This document shows, in pieces, positions 1 through 6,419 of a stretch of 20,432 nucleotides of DNA. Below the pieces are notes generated by a model. It was not told the origin of the DNA, did no database searches, and saw only the letters and a list, made by a program, of their open reading frames with translations. The position numbers were made by a program, and so were the translations under genes. Positions within the stretch are counted from its first letter, which is position 1. The number at the start of each line of letters is the position of its first letter. Source of the stretch: Pseudomonadota bacterium (GTDB lineage Bacteria; Pseudomonadota; Alphaproteobacteria; Rhizobiales; Beijerinckiaceae); the NCBI GenBank assembly GCA_023426505.1, contig JAFAAP010000021.1, positions 1-20,432 of the forward strand, read 5' to 3'.

Positions 1-34
1 GGATGGAGGGGGCAATGAGCAGGGGGCGTGTCAT
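1..34 (-). CDS. rpe: Ribulose-phosphate 3-epimerase, N-terminal fragment (cut by window edge)
   Basis: Reading the minus strand from the ATG at 34-32 gives MTRPLLIAPSI before the window ends. This matches the usual N-terminus of ribulose-phosphate 3-epimerase, where the first beta strand of the TIM barrel reads roughly IAPSILSADF with the conserved serine of the active site. The enzyme interconverts ribulose-5-phosphate and xylulose-5-phosphate in the pentose phosphate and Calvin cycles. Only 11 residues are visible, so the call rests on N-terminal resemblance alone; no strong Shine-Dalgarno sequence precedes the ATG. It is divergent from the FAD oxidoreductase at 242. Confidence 0.7.
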   Translation of the reverse strand, partial: MTRPLLIAPSI

Positions 35-241
35 GGCGCGCCGGTAGCACGACATTTCCGCGGCGGCAACGGGATTTGATGGCGCGGGCCGGAGCCAACT
101 CCCTGGGGAGAGGGCCTTTCGCGACAGGAAAGCCATGGACGGCCCTGACGGATCGGGAGTAAAGATGCGCCACGCGAGAGGAGTGCAAGGCTCCTCTTCT
201 CCCGGCCCTCCGGGGGATCACAGGAACAGGACTAGATCTCC
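35..241. other. Intergenic region between divergent rpe and FAD oxidoreductase; contains hairpin 177-197
   Basis: I see no convincing gene here; an open frame starting at 135 runs into the oxidoreductase in another frame and has no family resemblance. A perfect 7-base inverted repeat, AGAGGAG at 177-183 and CTCCTCT at 191-197 with a 7-base loop, lies about 45 bases upstream of the oxidoreductase start. There is no T-run after it, so it is a leader hairpin or an operator rather than an intrinsic terminator. I could not identify confident -35/-10 elements. Confidence 0.4.
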
Positions 242-1489
242 ATGCGTAAGGATGTTGTTGTTCTCGGCGCTGGCATCGTCGGCGTATCGGCCGCCATTCA
301 CCTGCAGAAGCGCGGACGCTCCGTTCTCCTGGTCGACAAGCGCACGCCGGGCCTCGAAACCTCATTCGGCAATGCAGGACTGATCCAGCGCGAGGGCGTC
401 TATCCCTACGGCTTCCCGCACGATTTCGGCGCGCTCCTGCGCTATGCGCTCAACAACACCATCGACGCCCACTACCATCTGGCCGCGCTGCCGAAGATCG
501 CGCCCTTCCTGTTCCAGTACTGGATGCATTCGCGCCCGGCGCAGCACAAGGCGATTGCGCGCCTCTACGCGCCGCTGATCGAGAACAGCGTCACCGAGCA
601 CATGGCGCTCGCCGACGAGGCCGGATCCGCGGACCTCATCCGCCCGACCGGCTGGATGAAGGTGTTCCGCTCCGACAAGGCCATGGAGGAGCAGCTTCGC
701 GATGCCGAACAGGTCAAGCGCGACTTCGGCGTCAACTTCGTCGGGCTGAACACGAAGGACGTGGCCGAGCGGGAGCCGCACCTGAAGGCGGAGCTGAAGG
801 GCGGCATCCACTGGACCGATCCGGCGGCGATCTTCGATCCCTACAACCTCGTCCTCTCTTACGTGGAGCTGTTCGAGAAGCTCGGCGGCGAGGTCGCGGC
901 GGGCGACGCCAAGACTCTCGAGCAGACCTCCGACGGCTGGCGCCTCCAGACCGAGAAGGGGCTGGTCGAGGCCCGCGACGTGGTGGTGGCCCTCGGCCCC
1001 TGGGCTGACGCGGTGACCCGGAAACTCGGCTATCACTTCCCGCTTGCGGTGAAGCGCGGCTACCACATGCATTACAAGCCCGAGGGCAATGCGGTGCTCA
1101 ACCGCCCGACGCTCGATTTCGAGCGCGGCTACTTTCTCGCCCCGATGGCGAAGGGCATCCGCCTCACCACGGGCGCGGAATTCGCCGACCGCGACGCGCC
1201 GAAGACCCCGGTGCAGCTCCAGCGCGCCGAGCCGATCGCACGGGCCTTCTTCCCGCTGGGCGAGCGGGTCGATCCGGAGCCGTGGATGGGGATGCGTCCC
1301 TGCACGCCGGACATGATGCCGATCATCGGCCAGGCGCCCCGGCACAAAAATCTGTGGCTCACCTTCGGCCATGCCCATCACGGCATGACGCTGGGCCCCG
1401 TCACCGGCCGCCTCATCTCCGAGATGATCACGGGCCAGCCGACCATCGTCGATCCGAAGCCCTACCGGCCGGAGCGGTTCTCGGTCTGA
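242..1489 (+). CDS. FAD-dependent amino-acid oxidoreductase (DadA/DAO family)
   Basis: A 415-residue flavoprotein of the DAO family (D-amino acid dehydrogenase, sarcosine/glycine oxidase type), expected to oxidise an amine or D-amino acid to the imino acid with FAD and pass electrons to the respiratory chain or oxygen. The N-terminus carries the Rossmann dinucleotide motif GAGIVG at residues 9-14, followed by an acidic/basic strand end (LLVDKR). The C-terminal signature GHAHHGMTLGPVTG around residues 378-391 matches the FAD-contacting GH-x-G-x-TLGP segment of DadA-like enzymes. Length is typical (about 410-420). The start at 242 places the Rossmann strand right at the N-terminus, as usual; an AGGA lies about 12 bases upstream, a weak ribosome site. 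It converges on the SDR gene 7 bases downstream. The substrate cannot be told from sequence; no racemase is adjacent. Confidence 0.88.
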   Translation: MRKDVVVLGAGIVGVSAAIHLQKRGRSVLLVDKRTPGLETSFGNAGLIQREGVYPYGFPHDFGALLRYALNNTIDAHYHLAALPKIAPFLFQYWMHSRPAQHKAIARLYAPLIENSVTEHMALADEAGSADLIRPTGWMKVFRSDKAMEEQLRDAEQVKRDFGVNFVGLNTKDVAEREPHLKAELKGGIHWTDPAAIFDPYNLVLSYVELFEKLGGEVAAGDAKTLEQTSDGWRLQTEKGLVEARDVVVALGPWADAVTRKLGYHFPLAVKRGYHMHYKPEGNAVLNRPTLDFERGYFLAPMAKGIRLTTGAEFADRDAPKTPVQLQRAEPIARAFFPLGERVDPEPWMGMRPCTPDMMPIIGQAPRHKNLWLTFGHAHHGMTLGPVTGRLISEMITGQPTIVDPKPYRPERFSV

Positions 1490-1496
1490 CGCGGCC

Positions 1497-2219
1497 TCAC
1501 GGGACGATGCGCTCGCCGTCCCAGTCGTAGCAGTCGCCCGTCTGCTCGGGCGTGAGCTTCGCCGCGACGTCGAGCAGACAGCGGGCCGAGAAGGCGGGGC
1601 TGAAGAGTTTTTCAGGCGGGACGCCCGCCTGGAACGGAGCGCTCAAACCCGTATCGACGGTGCCCGGATGCAGACCGACGCAGATCACCTGGGGCCGGGT
1701 GCGCGCGACCTCGATCGACCAGGTGCGGATCAGCATGTTCAGGGCCGCCTTCGAGGCGCGATAGCCGTACCAGCCGCCGAGCCGGTTGTCCCCGATGCTG
1801 CCCACCCGCGCCGACAAGCAGGCGAAGACCGCGCGCCGGTCGCGGGGGAGCAGGGGCAGGAAATGCTTGGCGACGAGCGCAGGCCCGATGGCGTTGACGG
1901 CGAAGTACTCCGCAAGCGCGTCGGCCGAGAGGCCACGATAGGTCTTTTCCGGGCTGACACGGTCATCGTGCAGCAGTCCGGTCGCGACGAGGACGAGATC
2001 GACAGGGCCGCTCTCCCTGACCCGCTCCGCGGCGGCTGCGACGCTCTCCTCGTGGCGGATGTCGATGCGGCCGCTGCGTTCGCCCGCTGCCGCAGTGCCG
2101 GATCTGGAGAGGCCATGGACCGTCTCGGTACCGTCCGCCACGAGGGCCTCGACCAGGGCGCGCCCGATGCCACCGGAGGAGCCGATCACGACGGCGTTCG
2201 AGAAGGTCGCTTGGCTCAT
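1497..2219 (-). CDS. Short-chain dehydrogenase/reductase (SDR, C-factor-like)
   Basis: A 240-residue classical-type SDR using NAD(P)H for a carbonyl/alcohol reaction on an unknown substrate. The nucleotide-binding motif is seen as GSSGGIG at residues 13-19. Catalytic residues are visible as Ser136 (CLSAR), Tyr153 and Lys157 (YRASK), with the NA motif at 109-110 on beta 4. The overall pattern, with a short hydrophobic start and LS-R-GSIGDN before the active-site tyrosine, resembles the C-factor (CsgA)-like SDR subgroup often found as stand-alone housekeeping enzymes. Its ATG overlaps the TGA of the upstream peptidase gene (ATGA, 2219-2216), so the two are probably translationally coupled and form one operon. 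No specific pathway is indicated. Confidence 0.88.
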   Translation of the reverse strand: MSQATFSNAVVIGSSGGIGRALVEALVADGTETVHGLSRSGTAAAGERSGRIDIRHEESVAAAAERVRESGPVDLVLVATGLLHDDRVSPEKTYRGLSADALAEYFAVNAIGPALVAKHFLPLLPRDRRAVFACLSARVGSIGDNRLGGWYGYRASKAALNMLIRTWSIEVARTRPQVICVGLHPGTVDTGLSAPFQAGVPPEKLFSPAFSARCLLDVAAKLTPEQTGDCYDWDGERIVP

Positions 2220-3208
2220 CCGAACCGGTCCCGCCAGGCAGGCTGGGCCGACGCGAAGGGCAGGGCGGTCGCCTCGTAGACACCGCGGGCGATGGCGCGG
2301 GTGATGCAGTCGGCAGCGGCGGCGGTGATGTGGGTGAAATCCTCCAGGCTGTCGAGGGCCTTGCGGCCCGTGGCGGCCGCGAAGATCGTGTCGCCGTCGT
2401 AGAGGGCATGGGAGAAGCGAAGCCCCCGCGCGATGCCCGCATGGGACGAGATCGCGAGGCGTTTCGCCTGGCCCTTGGTGAGCACGGCGTCGGTCGCTAC
2501 GAGCGCGATGGTGGTGGCGGGCTGCGGACCGCCTTTCCAGATCAGCTCGCGCTTGTCGGGATGCACCTTCTCCGGGTGTCCATGGCCGCCGAACTCCTCG
2601 CCCTCCTCGAAGGCGCCGGCCCAGAAGTGCGGCCCTTCGCCGATGACGGCCGATGCGATGCTGTTCACGATGACGATCGCCCCGACCACATGGCCCGAGG
2701 CGGTGGTGGTGCTGACCGAGCCGAGCCCGCCCTTCAGGTTCGCGGTTGTCGCCCCGTAGCCGCCGCCGGCCGTACCGAGCGCGAAGTCAAGGCCGGCGGC
2801 CCGCGCCGCCTCGTAGCCCAGCTCGCGATAGGGCGGGTATCGGTCCCAATCCTTGTCGCCGCCGTTGAGCATGTCGAAGATGACCGCCTGCGACACCAGT
2901 GGGATCCGGGCATTGCCGACCGGGAAGCCGATGCCCTGCTCGCGGAGGTAGGCCTGGACACCGCTCGCCGCGTCGAGCCCGAAGGCGGAGCCGCCGGAGA
3001 GCACGATCCCGTGGATGCCCGGCACCATCTTGTCCGGCTCGAGCAGGTCCGTCTCCCGTGTGCCGGGCGCGCCGCCGAGCACCGCGCAGGAGGCGACCGC
3101 CGGCTCGTCGAACAGGGCGACGGTGACGCCGGACGCGAGAACGGCATCGTGCGCGTTGCCGATCCGCAGGCCGGCCACGTCGGTGATGAGGTTGCGAAGG
3201 TCGGTCAT
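2216..3208 (-). CDS. P1 family peptidase (DmpA/NylC-like N-terminal nucleophile hydrolase)
   Basis: A 330-residue member of the P1/S58 family (DmpA aminopeptidase, BapA beta-peptidyl aminopeptidase, NylC nylon-oligomer hydrolase). These are made as one chain that cuts itself into alpha and beta subunits; the new N-terminal Ser or Thr is the nucleophile. Visible family blocks: GIHGIVLSGGSAFGLDA near the N-terminal third, KGGLGSVS mid-protein, TTIALVATDAVLTKGQAKRL, and DGDTIFAAATG near the C-terminus. By alignment to NylC-type members the predicted nucleophile is Thr232 in ATTI; the residue before it is Ala231 where I expect Asn in many relatives. I chose the ATG at 3208 (MTDLRNLITDV), not the longer frame back to 3346, because relatives begin near this segment and the longer version would run into the divergent ccdA start. 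Coupled to the SDR gene. Confidence 0.86.
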   Translation of the reverse strand: MTDLRNLITDVAGLRIGNAHDAVLASGVTVALFDEPAVASCAVLGGAPGTRETDLLEPDKMVPGIHGIVLSGGSAFGLDAASGVQAYLREQGIGFPVGNARIPLVSQAVIFDMLNGGDKDWDRYPPYRELGYEAARAAGLDFALGTAGGGYGATTANLKGGLGSVSTTTASGHVVGAIVIVNSIASAVIGEGPHFWAGAFEEGEEFGGHGHPEKVHPDKRELIWKGGPQPATTIALVATDAVLTKGQAKRLAISSHAGIARGLRFSHALYDGDTIFAAATGRKALDSLEDFTHITAAAADCITRAIARGVYEATALPFASAQPAWRDRFG

Positions 3209-3238
3209 CGGGGCAGGCAACCGCAAAACGGTCACGAT

Positions 3239-3277
3239 CACAAGCCGGAGACTGCGACATCCCCCGGCTTTCTTGTG
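3239..3277. repeat. Imperfect inverted repeat in the peptidase/ccdA divergent promoter region
   Basis: CACAAG followed by CCGG (3239-3248) is mirrored by CCGG (3264-3267) and CTTGTG (3272-3277), with a four-base bulge CTTT in the right arm. It fills much of the 94-base gap between the divergent peptidase and ccdA genes and could be an operator for either, or chance in GC-rich DNA. Lacking a T-run in a useful position, it is not a terminator. Confidence 0.35.
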
Positions 3278-3302
3278 CCGCTCCGGCAGGATAGAAGACC
3301 GC

Positions 3303-4028
3303 ATGCTCAGCGTCTCCCTTCCCGCCGCGATGGCCGGCGGCCTCATCAGCTTCTTGAGCCCCTGCGTCCTGCCGCTGGTGCCACCCTACCTGTCGTTCCT
3401 GGCGGGCACGACCTTCGACCGCCTGAACGCGGGTGACGGCGCGGTGCGCCGTCGGGCGGTGCTGGCCGCGCTTCTGTTCGTGGCCGGCTTCTCCACGGTC
3501 TTCGTGCTCCTCGGCGCCACCGCCTCGGCGCTGGGGCAGGCGATCCGTCAATATCTCGATGTCTTGAGCACCATTGCGGGCATCGCCATCATCGTGATGG
3601 GCCTTCACTTCCTCGGCATCTTCCGGATCGGCTTCCTCTACCGGGAGGCCCGGTTCAACGTGAACAAGCCGGTGGGGCTCTGGGGCGCTTACGTGATGGG
3701 CCTCGCCTTCGCGTTCGGCTGGACCCCCTGCATCGGCCCGGTTCTCGCCGCCATCCTGACGGTGGCGGGATCGGAGGACAGCGTCTCGCAGGGCGCCATC
3801 CTGCTGGCGGCCTATTCGGCCGGTCTCGGCATTCCGTTCCTGCTCGCCGCTTTCGCCATGAAACCCTTCGTGGCGATCCTCAAGCGCATGCGCTCTCGCT
3901 TCTCCCTGATCGAGAAGACCATGGGGGTGCTGCTGGTCCTGACCGGCATCGCCTTCCTGACCGGCTGGATCACGAGCATGTCGTTCTGGCTGCTCGAGAC
4001 GTTCCCGGGGCTGGCGACGCTGGGCTGA
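3303..4028 (+). CDS. ccdA: Cytochrome c biogenesis / thiol-redox membrane protein CcdA
   Basis: A 241-residue polytopic inner-membrane protein of the CcdA/DsbD-beta family, which carries electrons from cytoplasmic thioredoxin across the membrane to reduce periplasmic disulfides, for example in cytochrome c maturation. The two diagnostic half-motifs are present: SPCVLPL with Cys21 in the first helix and TPCIGP with Cys143 in the fourth, the pair that cycles between dithiol and disulfide. Hydrophobic stretches suit six transmembrane helices, the standard number. The start at 3303 puts the first Pro-Cys motif about 20 residues in, as in relatives, and is preceded by AGGA about 9 bases upstream; the frame is open further upstream but lacks family similarity. 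No thioredoxin-like partner or ccm gene is in the window, so its client is unknown. Confidence 0.9.
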   Translation: MLSVSLPAAMAGGLISFLSPCVLPLVPPYLSFLAGTTFDRLNAGDGAVRRRAVLAALLFVAGFSTVFVLLGATASALGQAIRQYLDVLSTIAGIAIIVMGLHFLGIFRIGFLYREARFNVNKPVGLWGAYVMGLAFAFGWTPCIGPVLAAILTVAGSEDSVSQGAILLAAYSAGLGIPFLLAAFAMKPFVAILKRMRSRFSLIEKTMGVLLVLTGIAFLTGWITSMSFWLLETFPGLATLG

Positions 4029-4077
4029 CGCGCGCAGGAATCGGGTCGTTTCCGCCTCTCCCGGCTGCCATCGTGAC

Positions 4078-4096
4078 GGTCTCAACTCAGGAGACC
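4078..4096 (+). promoter_or_regulatory. Small hairpin holding the DUF1203 ribosome-binding site
   Basis: GGTCTC at 4078-4083 pairs perfectly with GAGACC at 4091-4096 around a 7-base loop. The Shine-Dalgarno sequence AGGAG at 4089-4093 lies partly in the loop and partly in the right arm, 10 bases before the ATG at 4104. A six-pair stem could modestly limit ribosome access; whether it forms in the cell is not shown. Confidence 0.35.
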
Positions 4097-4103
4097 TCAT
4101 CCC

Positions 4104-4577
4104 ATGTCGTTCCAGATCCGGGGCATCGACCCGCAGCCGTTCCAGCCGCTCTTCGACCTTTCCGACGAGGACCTTGCCGCCAAGGGAATCATCCGGGTCG
4201 TGGCCGACGAGCCCGACGCCTATCCGTGCCGCGTGGCGCTGGAGCGGGTGAGGGTGGGGGAGGAACTGCTTCTCGTGCACTACATGCACCAGCCGAACCC
4301 GGCCTCGCCCTATCGGGCCGCCGGGCCGATCTTCGTCAGCCGCGGCGCGGCCGAGTCGGCCCATTACCGGGGCGAGCTGCCGCCGTCCTTCCGCGACCGC
4401 CTGCTGTCGCTGCGGGCCTACAATTCCAAGGCCCTCATCGTGGATGCGGAGGTCGCCGATGGTGACCGCGAGGTCCTGTCCGTGATCGAGCGGTTCCTGG
4501 GCCGGCCGGACGTGGCCCACGTGGACGCCCATTTTGCCCGCCGCGGCTGCTTCGCGGGGCGGGTCGAGCGGGCCTGA
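4104..4577 (+). CDS. DUF1203 domain-containing protein
   Basis: A 157-residue soluble protein that matches the DUF1203 family along its full length: the N-terminal F-I-GI--PF--LF-LSD-EL segment, the PCRV-LE---GEE-LLV-Y block at about residues 41-58, and the YR--GPIFV segment around 74-82. The function is unknown. No signal peptide or transmembrane segment is evident. The start ATG has an AGGAG 10 bases upstream, inside a possible hairpin. It lies 75 bases downstream of ccdA on the same strand and may be co-transcribed. It converges on the ACT-domain gene; the two stop codons sit in the arms of one perfect inverted repeat at 4571-4591. Confidence 0.88.
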   Translation: MSFQIRGIDPQPFQPLFDLSDEDLAAKGIIRVVADEPDAYPCRVALERVRVGEELLLVHYMHQPNPASPYRAAGPIFVSRGAAESAHYRGELPPSFRDRLLSLRAYNSKALIVDAEVADGDREVLSVIERFLGRPDVAHVDAHFARRGCFAGRVERA

Positions 4578-4591
4578 GCCCCGCTCAGGCC
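4571..4591. terminator. Perfect hairpin spanning both stop codons of convergent DUF1203 and ACT genes
   Basis: GGCCTGAGC at 4571-4579 and GCTCAGGCC at 4583-4591 form a perfect nine-pair stem with a three-base loop. The TGA of DUF1203 (4575-4577) lies in the left arm and the stop of the ACT gene (4585-4587 on the minus strand) in the right arm. There is no T-tract on either side, so if it ends transcription it does so weakly or with help; it may instead act as a bidirectional 3' end stabiliser. Confidence 0.5.
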
Positions 4592-4965
4592 GGGACGGCG
4601 TGCCCTGCCGCCCGGAGGGCCTCCACGGCCCGGTCGAGATCCACGGCCTTCACGAGCACGTAGTCGGTGCTGAAGGTGGAGGTGGCGAAGATCCCGACGC
4701 CCGCAGCGGCCAACGGTGCGAGGACCGAGGCCAGGATCCCCGGCACGCCGAAATCGAAGCTCTGGTCGATGCGCAGGCAGCGCCAGCCCGCGTCGATCTC
4801 GGCGCCCTGCGGGGCATGACAGAGCGGGCAGACGAGGGTGGTTTCCTCAAGGGCCGATACCAGGAGCGCGAAGGCGCCCTTCGGCACGGGCTCTACCGAT
4901 GCGCCCGGCGGAAGCCGGCAGACCGCGTAGGCATCGCTCAGGAGCGAAAGGGAAAGAGAGGGCAT
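4585..4965 (-). CDS. ACT domain-containing protein
   Basis: A 126-residue protein of the small ACT-domain family with two tandem ACT-like halves (aspartokinase/CASTOR-type folds), generally thought to bind amino acids as regulatory modules. The start region LSLLSDAYAVCRLPPGA and the central GWRCLRIDQSFDFG followed by VPGILASVLAPLAAAGVGIF are diagnostic; the C-terminal half ends TDYVLVKAVDLDRAVEALRAAGH. I chose the ATG at 4965 because relatives begin just before this L-L-x-x-YAVCRL segment. An in-frame ATG at 4983 would also work; neither has a good Shine-Dalgarno sequence. Anything further upstream lies in the livK terminator. Lying downstream of livK on the same strand, it may receive read-through, but the terminator argues for its own promoter. 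Confidence 0.82.
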   Translation of the reverse strand: MPSLSLSLLSDAYAVCRLPPGASVEPVPKGAFALLVSALEETTLVCPLCHAPQGAEIDAGWRCLRIDQSFDFGVPGILASVLAPLAAAGVGIFATSTFSTDYVLVKAVDLDRAVEALRAAGHAVPA

Positions 4966-4996
4966 CGGAAGGTGCGGGGGCATGCTGGCATTCAAG

Positions 4997-5023
4997 AAAA
5001 ACCCGCCCTGTCGCCAGGGCGGG
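4997..5023 (-). terminator. Intrinsic terminator of livK
   Basis: On the minus strand a nine-pair stem, CCCGCCCTG paired with CAGGGCGGG (5023-5015 and 5010-5002), with a four-base loop, is followed at once by five T residues (5001-4997). It begins 29 bases after the livK stop codon. This is a classical rho-independent terminator and closes the liv cluster. Confidence 0.93.
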
Positions 5024-5051
5024 CTCAATAAGCTCGGCTTCAGGCCGTCGA

Positions 5052-6179
5052 TTACATCGACAGCTCGTTGCCCGAGTAGGTGATGTTGCCGTCGGCGCCC
5101 TTCTTCCAGACGTACATGATGTAGTCCGGACGGGTGATGTCACCCTTCTTGTCGTAGGAGATGTCGCCGATGACGGTCTTGAACGGCTTGCCGGACTTCA
5201 TCGTGTCCGCAACCTTCTTGCCGTCGGTGGAGCCGGCCTGCTTGGCAGCCTCGGCCAGGATCTGGGTCGCGGCGTAGCTGTAGAGCGTGTAGGCTTCAGG
5301 GTCGTAGTTCTTGGCCTTGAACTTGGCCACCACGTCCTTCGCGTTCGGGTTCTTGCGCGGATCCGGCGAGAAGGTCATCAGGGTGCCGTCGGCGCCGGGG
5401 CCGGCGATCGAGACGAACTCGGCCGACACGATGCCGTCACCCGACATGAGCGGGGCGTTGAGGCCCTGGTCGCGCATCTGGCGGATGATGAGGCCAGCTT
5501 CCGTGTGGAGGCCGCCGAAATAGACCACGTCGACGCCGGCCTGCTTCAGCTTCGACACGAGCGCGGAGTAGTCCTTCTCGCCCGGGTTGATGCCTTCGTA
5601 GACGACTTCCTTGAGGCCCTTGGCGTTCATGGCCTTCTTGGTCTCGTCGGCCAGACCCTTGCCGTACGGGGTCTTGTCGTGGACGACCGCGACCTTCTTG
5701 TCCTTGAACTTGTCGGCGAGGTATCCGCCCGCCACGAGGCCCTGCTGGTCGTCGCGGCCGCAGGTGCGGAAGGTGTTCCACATGCCGCGCTCGGTGAACT
5801 GCGGGTTCGTGGAGGCCGGGGTCACCTGGACGATGCCGGCTTCCTCGTAGACCTGCGAGGCCGGGATCGACACGCCGGAGTTGAAGTGGCCGACCACGAA
5901 CTTCACGCCCTCGGCCGCGAACTTGTTCGCCACCGACACGCCCTGCTTCGGATCGGACACGTCGTCGCCGATGACGACCTGGAGCTTCTGGCCGTTAATG
6001 CCGCCTGCGGCATTGATGTCTTCGACAGCCTGCTCGACGCCGTTCTTCAGCTGCGCGCCGAAAGCGGCGTTCGGGCCCGTGATGGGACCGGCCACGCCGA
6101 TCTTGATCTGCGCGTTGGCCGCACCGGAAAAGGCAAGGCCGAGGCCGAGCGCTACGCCGGTCAACAGCAACTTTTTCAT
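5052..6179 (-). CDS. livK: Branched-chain amino acid ABC transporter, periplasmic binding protein
   Basis: A 375-residue type I periplasmic binding protein of the Leu/Ile/Val family, which captures the ligand in the periplasm and delivers it to the LivHM channel. It has a signal peptide: MKKLLL positive start, a hydrophobic core, and a likely signal peptidase I cut after SGAANA at residue 23, with mature protein beginning QIKIGVAGPITGPNA. The IKIGVAGPITG and AVEDINAAGGINGQKL blocks and the VVGHFNSGVSIPA ligand-contact region are typical. Start chosen by a strong GAGGAG 7 bases before the ATG. It is the last gene of the liv cluster, set apart by about 240 bases with its own leader features, and ends in a strong terminator, so it probably has its own promoter, as expected for a binding protein needed in excess. 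The exact ligand (leucine, other branched-chain or other amino acids) cannot be fixed. Confidence 0.95.
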   Translation of the reverse strand: MKKLLLTGVALGLGLAFSGAANAQIKIGVAGPITGPNAAFGAQLKNGVEQAVEDINAAGGINGQKLQVVIGDDVSDPKQGVSVANKFAAEGVKFVVGHFNSGVSIPASQVYEEAGIVQVTPASTNPQFTERGMWNTFRTCGRDDQQGLVAGGYLADKFKDKKVAVVHDKTPYGKGLADETKKAMNAKGLKEVVYEGINPGEKDYSALVSKLKQAGVDVVYFGGLHTEAGLIIRQMRDQGLNAPLMSGDGIVSAEFVSIAGPGADGTLMTFSPDPRKNPNAKDVVAKFKAKNYDPEAYTLYSYAATQILAEAAKQAGSTDGKKVADTMKSGKPFKTVIGDISYDKKGDITRPDYIMYVWKKGADGNITYSGNELSM

Positions 6180-6206
6180 GAGGTCACTCCTCTGGGTGGT
6201 TTTATA

Positions 6207-6228
6207 GGCCCCCTCTTCCTCGGGGGCC
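6207..6228 (-). promoter_or_regulatory. GC-rich hairpin in the livK leader
   Basis: GGCCCCC (6228-6222 read on the minus strand as GGCCCCC) pairs with GGGGGCC (6213-6207) around the eight-base loop GAGGAAGA. It lies 28-49 bases before the livK ATG, just ahead of an AT-rich TATAAAA. The true ribosome site GAGGAG lies downstream of it; the loop holds a second purine-rich, Shine-Dalgarno-like string. No T-run suitable for termination follows. A 5' stabilising structure or a protein-binding site is possible. Confidence 0.45.
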
Positions 6229-6239
6229 GGCTTCAGCAG

Positions 6240-6245
6240 GTTATA
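6240..6245 (-). promoter_or_regulatory. Possible -10 element (TATAAC) for livK
   Basis: TATAAC on the minus strand agrees with five of six bases of the TATAAT consensus and lies about 60 bases before the livK start, which would put the hairpin at 6207-6228 inside the transcript. I could not find a convincing -35 hexamer at 16-18 bases upstream, so this is a weak call. Confidence 0.28.
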
Positions 6246-6305
6246 TCCCGCCGTCCGGGTGACATCATGACTCTTTTTGAGCGGAAGTCACCCCGGAATT
6301 TTTCC

Positions 6306-6354
6306 AGCATCGGACCCAAAAGTGGACCTGCACTTTCGGGGTCGATCCGATGCT
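6306..6354. repeat. Palindromic intergenic repeat, unit 1
   Basis: AGCATCGGA at 6306-6314 is the exact complement of TCCGATGCT at 6346-6354. Inside, CCCAAAAGTG (6315-6324) pairs with CACTTTCGGG (6331-6340) with one mismatch, leaving a six-base loop and a five-base bulge. The AGCATCGGACC...AAAAGTG arrangement resembles palindromic intergenic repeats that I recall as common in Hyphomicrobiales genomes; I cannot search to confirm. It lies between DUF6867 and livK, 14 bases from a second palindrome. Confidence 0.72.
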
Positions 6355-6367
6355 AACTCTTTGATGG

Positions 6368-6412
6368 AGCATCGTTTAGCGGAAAGCCGGATCCGGTTTC
6401 CCGCACGATGCA
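6368..6412. repeat. Palindromic intergenic repeat, unit 2
   Basis: GCATCGT at 6369-6375 is complementary to ACGATGC at 6405-6411. Further in, GCGGAAA (6379-6385) pairs with TTTCCCGC (6397-6404) with one bulged C, and the centre is the ten-base palindrome CCGGATCCGG (6387-6396). It begins 8 bases downstream of the DUF6867 stop codon and would fold into a long hairpin at the 3' end of the livHMGF-DUF6867 message. It shares the GCATCG end with unit 1 but differs in its core, so the two look like related but distinct repeat types. Confidence 0.7.
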
Positions 6413-6419
6413 CCGAGGC

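Noticed and set aside
3015..3302. Upstream extension of the ccdA frame by 96 codons.
   Set aside because: The extension is antisense to the peptidase gene and lacks similarity to CcdA; the start at 3303 gives the usual position of the first Pro-Cys motif.
2787..4532. A very long open frame (581 codons) on the minus strand opposite ccdA and DUF1203.
   Set aside because: Its translation is a low-complexity mix of Arg, Gly, Gln, Asp and His without any family pattern, typical of antisense frames in high-GC DNA; ccdA and DUF1203 on the other strand are clear.
4716..6356. A 546-codon plus-strand frame opposite livK and the ACT gene.
   Set aside because: Runs through the livK terminator and leader, has no recognisable domain, and is explained as an antisense shadow of livK.
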